Shown here: positions 22,384-24,326 of the stretch, piece by piece | How the letters are laid out: every line of letters starts with the position of its first letter | How positions within the stretch are numbered: position 1 is the stretch's first letter | Virus record (IMG/VR): IMGVR_UViG_3300013127_001073 | Location: 1-24,326 of that record | DNA: 24,326 nt | Strand: one strand, 5' to 3' | DNA from: a virus | Made by a program: the position numbers and the translations under genes | The notes under the pieces: model-generated | What the model was told of the DNA's origin: nothing | The model's database searches: none | Seen by the model: only the letters and a program-made list of their open reading frames with translations

Positions 22384-23379
22384 TTACATCCCCAGTTGCT
22401 TGCAAATCATCGTCTTGATGTCTGCGGGGATGGTGGCAAAGACCTGCGCGAATTCCGCAGGGTCACCGGCCTCGGCCACCTGCGCCATCTCGGGCATGTC
22501 TACCGACTCCCAGATATCGGGAGGTAACGCCATGAGGGTCTCTACAGGCACCTGGGTTCCGCAGGCGTCTACGGTTTGCCCGGCGACCTTAGACGTGTTG
22601 AACACCGTCAGCAGCGGATCCGGCAGCTTGCGGTCGTAGTGCTTGTCGAGCCCCGCAAGGCGGTCGATCTCTTCGATCGTAGAGGCCACCTTCACCAGGT
22701 CTTTGCGACTGGTCATGAGGGGCTGCGCCGGCAGAGCTGCAGCGAGCTTCTCGTACGCGTCGCTGTACTTGCCTGTGGTAGCGCCTGCGCGGGCTCCTAG
22801 CCAGGTCTTCAGCGTGTCTACACTCGATGCGGTTAGCCCCGCCATCTTCAGTGTGAAGGGCTGAAGCGTAACGCTGTGTACTCGGGCAGCCTGCGCGACT
22901 CGGCTGAACGCCTCGGCGCGCTTCTCGAGCGTGAGCTTGGTGTAGTCCCGCTGAAGGACCTCTTCAGCTACCTTAATCTGCTCGGCGTTATTGATTGGCA
23001 GACGCGACACGTCGGGGAGCGCGTACACGGACTGTTCCGGCGTGACCGACTGCGCGGTCTTGGCGGCCGCAAACACGTGCGCTTCGAGCCCGTAGATCTC
23101 ACTAGCCTTAGCCAACTTGGAGTCTACGTAGCCCGGCACCGAAGAACCTAGCTTACTCCGGTATAAGAGGCTGGCGACGGTGTCCTCTTTCGTGTGCACA
23201 GGGAATCGCCTTTCAGATTCCCACGCGAAAGCTGTATCGGGCAGCGCGTCCACTTCAGCTTTTTTACTCATGAACTGCGCAGTCTTCAGCAGTTCACGTG
23301 CAAGCGGGCGCCCCCGTGTGAGAACATGGAGTTCTGCGTATGTGGGGTCGCCGTTATATTGGTCGTTGATAGCGCGCAT
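22384..23379 (-). CDS. Probable phage structural or assembly protein with an LPDxxFA motif
   Basis: A 331-residue protein starting at ATG 23379-23377. No Shine-Dalgarno is visible; instead a perfect 16-bp palindrome lies just upstream. Residues 46-61 read LPDTAFAWESERRFPV, resembling the LPDSxFAxPxxRxFPI motif in several phage and prophage head-region proteins, followed by an Ala/Lys-rich helical segment. The middle is helical (AEEVLQRDYTKLTLEKRAEAF), and the C-terminus contains PADIKTMI. The motif and the minus-strand setting favour a virion or head-assembly role, but this is not secure. Confidence 0.78.
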   Translation of the reverse strand: MRAINDQYNGDPTYAELHVLTRGRPLARELLKTAQFMSKKAEVDALPDTAFAWESERRFPVHTKEDTVASLLYRSKLGSSVPGYVDSKLAKASEIYGLEAHVFAAAKTAQSVTPEQSVYALPDVSRLPINNAEQIKVAEEVLQRDYTKLTLEKRAEAFSRVAQAARVHSVTLQPFTLKMAGLTASSVDTLKTWLGARAGATTGKYSDAYEKLAAALPAQPLMTSRKDLVKVASTIEEIDRLAGLDKHYDRKLPDPLLTVFNTSKVAGQTVDACGTQVPVETLMALPPDIWESVDMPEMAQVAEAGDPAEFAQVFATIPADIKTMICKQLGM

Positions 23380-23381
23380 TT

Positions 23382-23397
23382 GGGCTAATCATAGCCC
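23382..23397. promoter_or_regulatory. Perfect 16-bp palindrome between divergent genes
   Basis: GGGCTA (23382-23387) and TAGCCC (23392-23397) form an exact inverted repeat with a 4-nt spacer, ATCA. It lies 2 nt from the minus-strand ATG and directly before the plus-strand ribosome-binding site AAAGGAGAAG. As DNA it could be an operator controlling both genes. As RNA it would be a hairpin occupying the place of a ribosome-binding site on the minus-strand message. No second copy was noticed. Confidence 0.5.
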
Positions 23398-23416
23398 TAA
23401 AGGAGAAGCAAAGCTA

Positions 23417-24326
23417 GTGCGTACCGGGGCAGACAAAATTCAATTGGAGATGCAGCTCAACGAGAAGCTGCAGGAACTAATCGACAAGGGGCGCGACACA
23501 GTCGCGGACGCCCTCACCTACTTCTCGAGCAACCAGGCCGCGAATTTCTACGCGCGAGTGCTCAATCGCCTGGATCGTGTGGCAGCCCCAGGCTTCGGCA
23601 CCATGGGTGTCGTGTCCAATCGCGGCAAGTACTTCCTTCTGTACGACCCGATCTTCGCGGCGATGGTCAGCCACGAAGAGCTGGCCGCTACGCTGGAGCA
23701 CGAGGTGCTGCACATCATCCTCGAGCACATTCCTCGAGGCCTGACTCTTCTGAAGTGCCTGAATGGCGTGGAAGAGCAGCACATGTTCGCCATCACGCGC
23801 AACCTCGCTGCGGACATGGCCGACAACGAGCTGCTCAAGAAGAACTGGCCGGGCATCGCCGATCCGGCCAAGCCGCTGGGGTACTGGGTTCTGCCCAGTA
23901 ACTTCACGCCTCCGATGCCGCCCAACATGGCATTCGAGCAGTATCAGAAGCTGCTCATGGATCTACTGCGCAGTCGCCTGCAGTCGAGCCCCAAGAAAAT
24001 CTATCAGCTGGCGTCGGCCATCCTCAAGAAGCGCGCGGAGCTGGCTCAGCAGGCCATCCAGCAACAGCAGAAGCGCGGACAGTCTGCCGAGGACGAGGAG
24101 AAGCAGGAAGGCCAGCCAGGCCAGCCAGGCCAGCCAGGCCAGCCAGGCCAGCAGGGTCAGCAGGGACAGTCTCCTCAGAGTCAGTCTCAGCAGGGCCAGC
24201 AGGGCCAGCAGGGCCAGCAGGGCCAGCAGGGCCAGCAGGGCCAGCAGGGCCAGCAGGGCCAGCAGGGCCAGCAGGGCCAGTCCCAGCAGGGCCAGCAGGG
24301 CCAGTCCCAGCAGGGCCAGCAGGGCC
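23417..24326 (+). CDS. Metallopeptidase-like partner of MoxR ATPase (DUF2201-like), 3' end beyond window
   Basis: The frame runs open from GTG 23417 to the window edge, giving 303 complete codons and no stop. The ribosome-binding site AAAGGAGAAG lies about 10 nt upstream; a later in-frame TTG at 23444 is a weaker start. Residues 95-104 read HEVLHIILEH, the HExxHxxxxH zinc motif of putative metallopeptidases usually encoded beside MoxR ATPases and often followed by a VWA-like domain. HE and LGYWVLP segments nearby fit that family. From about residue 210 the protein turns hydrophilic (QQQQKRGQ, EDEEKQ). From about 232 it becomes a Gly-Gln-Pro and then Gly-Gln-Gln repeat. Any C-terminal VWA-like domain would lie outside the window. 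Whether it is an active protease or a substrate-recruiting partner of the ATPase is open. Confidence 0.88.
   Translation, partial: MRTGADKIQLEMQLNEKLQELIDKGRDTVADALTYFSSNQAANFYARVLNRLDRVAAPGFGTMGVVSNRGKYFLLYDPIFAAMVSHEELAATLEHEVLHIILEHIPRGLTLLKCLNGVEEQHMFAITRNLAADMADNELLKKNWPGIADPAKPLGYWVLPSNFTPPMPPNMAFEQYQKLLMDLLRSRLQSSPKKIYQLASAILKKRAELAQQAIQQQQKRGQSAEDEEKQEGQPGQPGQPGQPGQQGQQGQSPQSQSQQGQQGQQGQQGQQGQQGQQGQQGQQGQQGQSQQGQQGQSQQGQQG
24110..24154 (+). repeat. 9-bp tandem repeat encoding Gly-Gln-Pro
   Basis: GGCCAGCCA occurs four times in tandem from 24110 to 24145, then changes to GGCCAGCAG. It is in frame with the metallopeptidase-like gene and encodes GQP units. The change CCA to CAG turns Pro into Gln and links this block to the next. 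Confidence 0.9.
24194..24326 (+). repeat. 9-bp tandem repeat encoding Gly-Gln-Gln, continuing past the window
   Basis: GGCCAGCAG is repeated almost without change, interrupted twice by GGCCAGTCC (Gly-Gln-Ser), at about 24275 and 24302. Low synonymous variation indicates recent expansion by slippage or unequal recombination. The product is a collagen-like Gly-X-Y tract rich in Gln. The copy number in the assembly may be unreliable. Confidence 0.92.

Overview
This window is part of a tailed dsDNA bacteriophage genome (Caudoviricetes-like), not a bacterial chromosome. It encodes a large terminase, a portal protein, a family A DNA polymerase, a primase-ATPase, a sigma factor, a ParB-like protein and many small unknown genes, packed with few gaps and many 4-60 nt overlaps. 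No tRNA, rRNA, CRISPR array, insertion sequence or integrase was seen. Most genes have moderate GC, but the first gene (3-707) is far more GC-rich (50 of 60 bases at 361-420, against 30 of 60 at 2461-2520 in the portal gene). The host cannot be named from the sequence.

Layout. 3-707 (+): a very GC-rich double zinc-ribbon protein. 778-3055 (-): portal protein, then an acidic protein of unknown role. 3077-8987 (+): SNF2-type helicase, small unknowns, a Cas4/RecB-like nuclease with four cysteines, more small unknowns, and a ParB-like protein with two AT-hooks. 8984-9730 (-): sigma-70 family factor. 9763-10614 (+): four-cysteine protein, possibly ssDNA-binding, followed by a strong intrinsic terminator at 10641-10677. 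10691-18468 (+): second Cas4/RecB-like nuclease, TOPRIM primase-ATPase, DNA polymerase with a UDG-like N-terminus, and an unknown protein. 18602-20302 (-): large terminase. 20449-21723 (+): MoxR-type AAA+ ATPase whose likely N-terminal helix is cut off by one in-frame TGA. 21724-23379 (-): two proteins that may be virion-related. 23417 to the window end (+): HExxHxxxxH metallopeptidase-like protein with a long Gly-Gln-Gln/Gly-Gln-Pro tail, cut by the window edge.

How the genes fit together. The plus strand mostly carries DNA metabolism: priming and unwinding, synthesis, remodelling, end processing and DNA binding. The minus strand carries packaging and structural genes as separate islands, plus the sigma factor. 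Strand-specific, time-ordered transcription is a reasonable inference, with the sigma factor as a candidate switch. The MoxR ATPase and the metallopeptidase-like protein form a known type of functional pair, although two minus-strand genes lie between them here. Cysteine-rich metal sites recur: both nucleases, the polymerase N-terminus, the helicase, the primase, the possible ssDNA-binding protein, the terminase and, unusually, the portal.
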